From Nymphaea colorata (lineage: Eukaryota; Streptophyta; Magnoliopsida; Nymphaeales; Nymphaeaceae): a stretch of 64,000 nt of DNA. Position 1 is the stretch's first letter. Each line of letters begins with the position of its first letter. The stretch spans positions 24,446,131 to 24,510,130 of the forward strand of contig NC_045140.1 of the NCBI RefSeq assembly GCF_008831285.2, read 5' to 3'. Shown here piece by piece: positions 63,838 to 64,000 of the stretch. The notes below the pieces were generated by a model, which saw nothing but the letters and a program-made list of their open reading frames with translations, made no database searches and was not told where the DNA came from. Both the position numbers and the translations under genes were made by a program.

Positions 63838-64000
63838 CTGGACGTACGATATCAGACACAAGAATCACCAATATGAACTAACAGAAATGCATCCATTATT
63901 CAAGCGAAAATTTCAAATTATGTAGCATGATCATGATAATTGATAATGTGATATAACTGTTTTCAGTGACCATGTAACCATAGCTACAGTGGTTCGTCCA

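Noticed and set aside
1-64000. CRISPR array, prokaryotic operon, phage or organelle insertion
   Set aside because: No regularly spaced identical short repeats with unique spacers, no prokaryotic gene arrangement, and no stretch recognised as plastid or mitochondrial DNA.

Overview
This window is nuclear DNA of a flowering plant. The evidence is a set of plant-specific intron-containing genes with GT-AG introns (a two-LIM WLIM1-type protein, a D-type cyclin, a PADRE/DUF4228 protein, a plant-type F-box protein), AT-rich introns and intergenic DNA, CT/GA-rich leaders, AT microsatellites and plant-type hAT/MITE insertions. I cannot fix the species. There is no operon, phage, CRISPR array or bacterial gene. 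All gene models below were built by hand from splice sites and reading phase; most lines of homology are from memory of the families, not from a search.

Layout: (1) 1-723, + strand: the last exons of an unrecognised gene, followed by two small minisatellites. (2) 3301-5300, + strand: a two-exon F-box protein like Arabidopsis At3g12350. (3) 8141-9567, - strand: a five-exon WLIM1-type LIM protein of 192 aa. (4) 14308-29020, - strand: a ten-exon gene for a NEMP-family (DUF2215) nuclear-envelope membrane protein of 498 aa, stretched to 14.7 kb by an 8.4-kb first intron. That intron holds an array of about six ~0.9-kb degenerate repeats, one of which was hit by a hAT-like element that was itself hit by a second, GC-rich hAT-like element. 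Another intron of this gene carries a nearly perfect 801-bp tandem duplication. (5) 29.1-39.5 kb: about 10 kb with no gene I can support. (6) 40295-41640, + strand: a three-exon PADRE/DUF4228 protein of 161 aa with an N-myristoylation start. (7) 41.7-52.5 kb: about 11 kb without a supportable gene, with MITE-like and hAT-like remnants and long AT repeats. (8) 52626-54536, - strand: a five-exon D-type cyclin whose Rb-binding LxCxE motif has Ser for Cys and whose C-terminal KRRKL motif lies out of frame. (9) 60115-63837, - strand: the last five exons (513 aa) of a UTP4/Cirhin-type WD40 protein (POPCORN in Arabidopsis); its 5' part lies beyond the window.

The genes do not form a functional cluster. 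They are ordinary housekeeping, cell-cycle and cytoskeletal genes that happen to be neighbours. I found no convincing new biological system. The parts most worth a second look are the transposon-in-transposon-in-satellite structure inside the NEMP intron, the two sequence oddities of the cyclin D gene, and the unusually high number of young two- or three-copy tandem duplications across the window.
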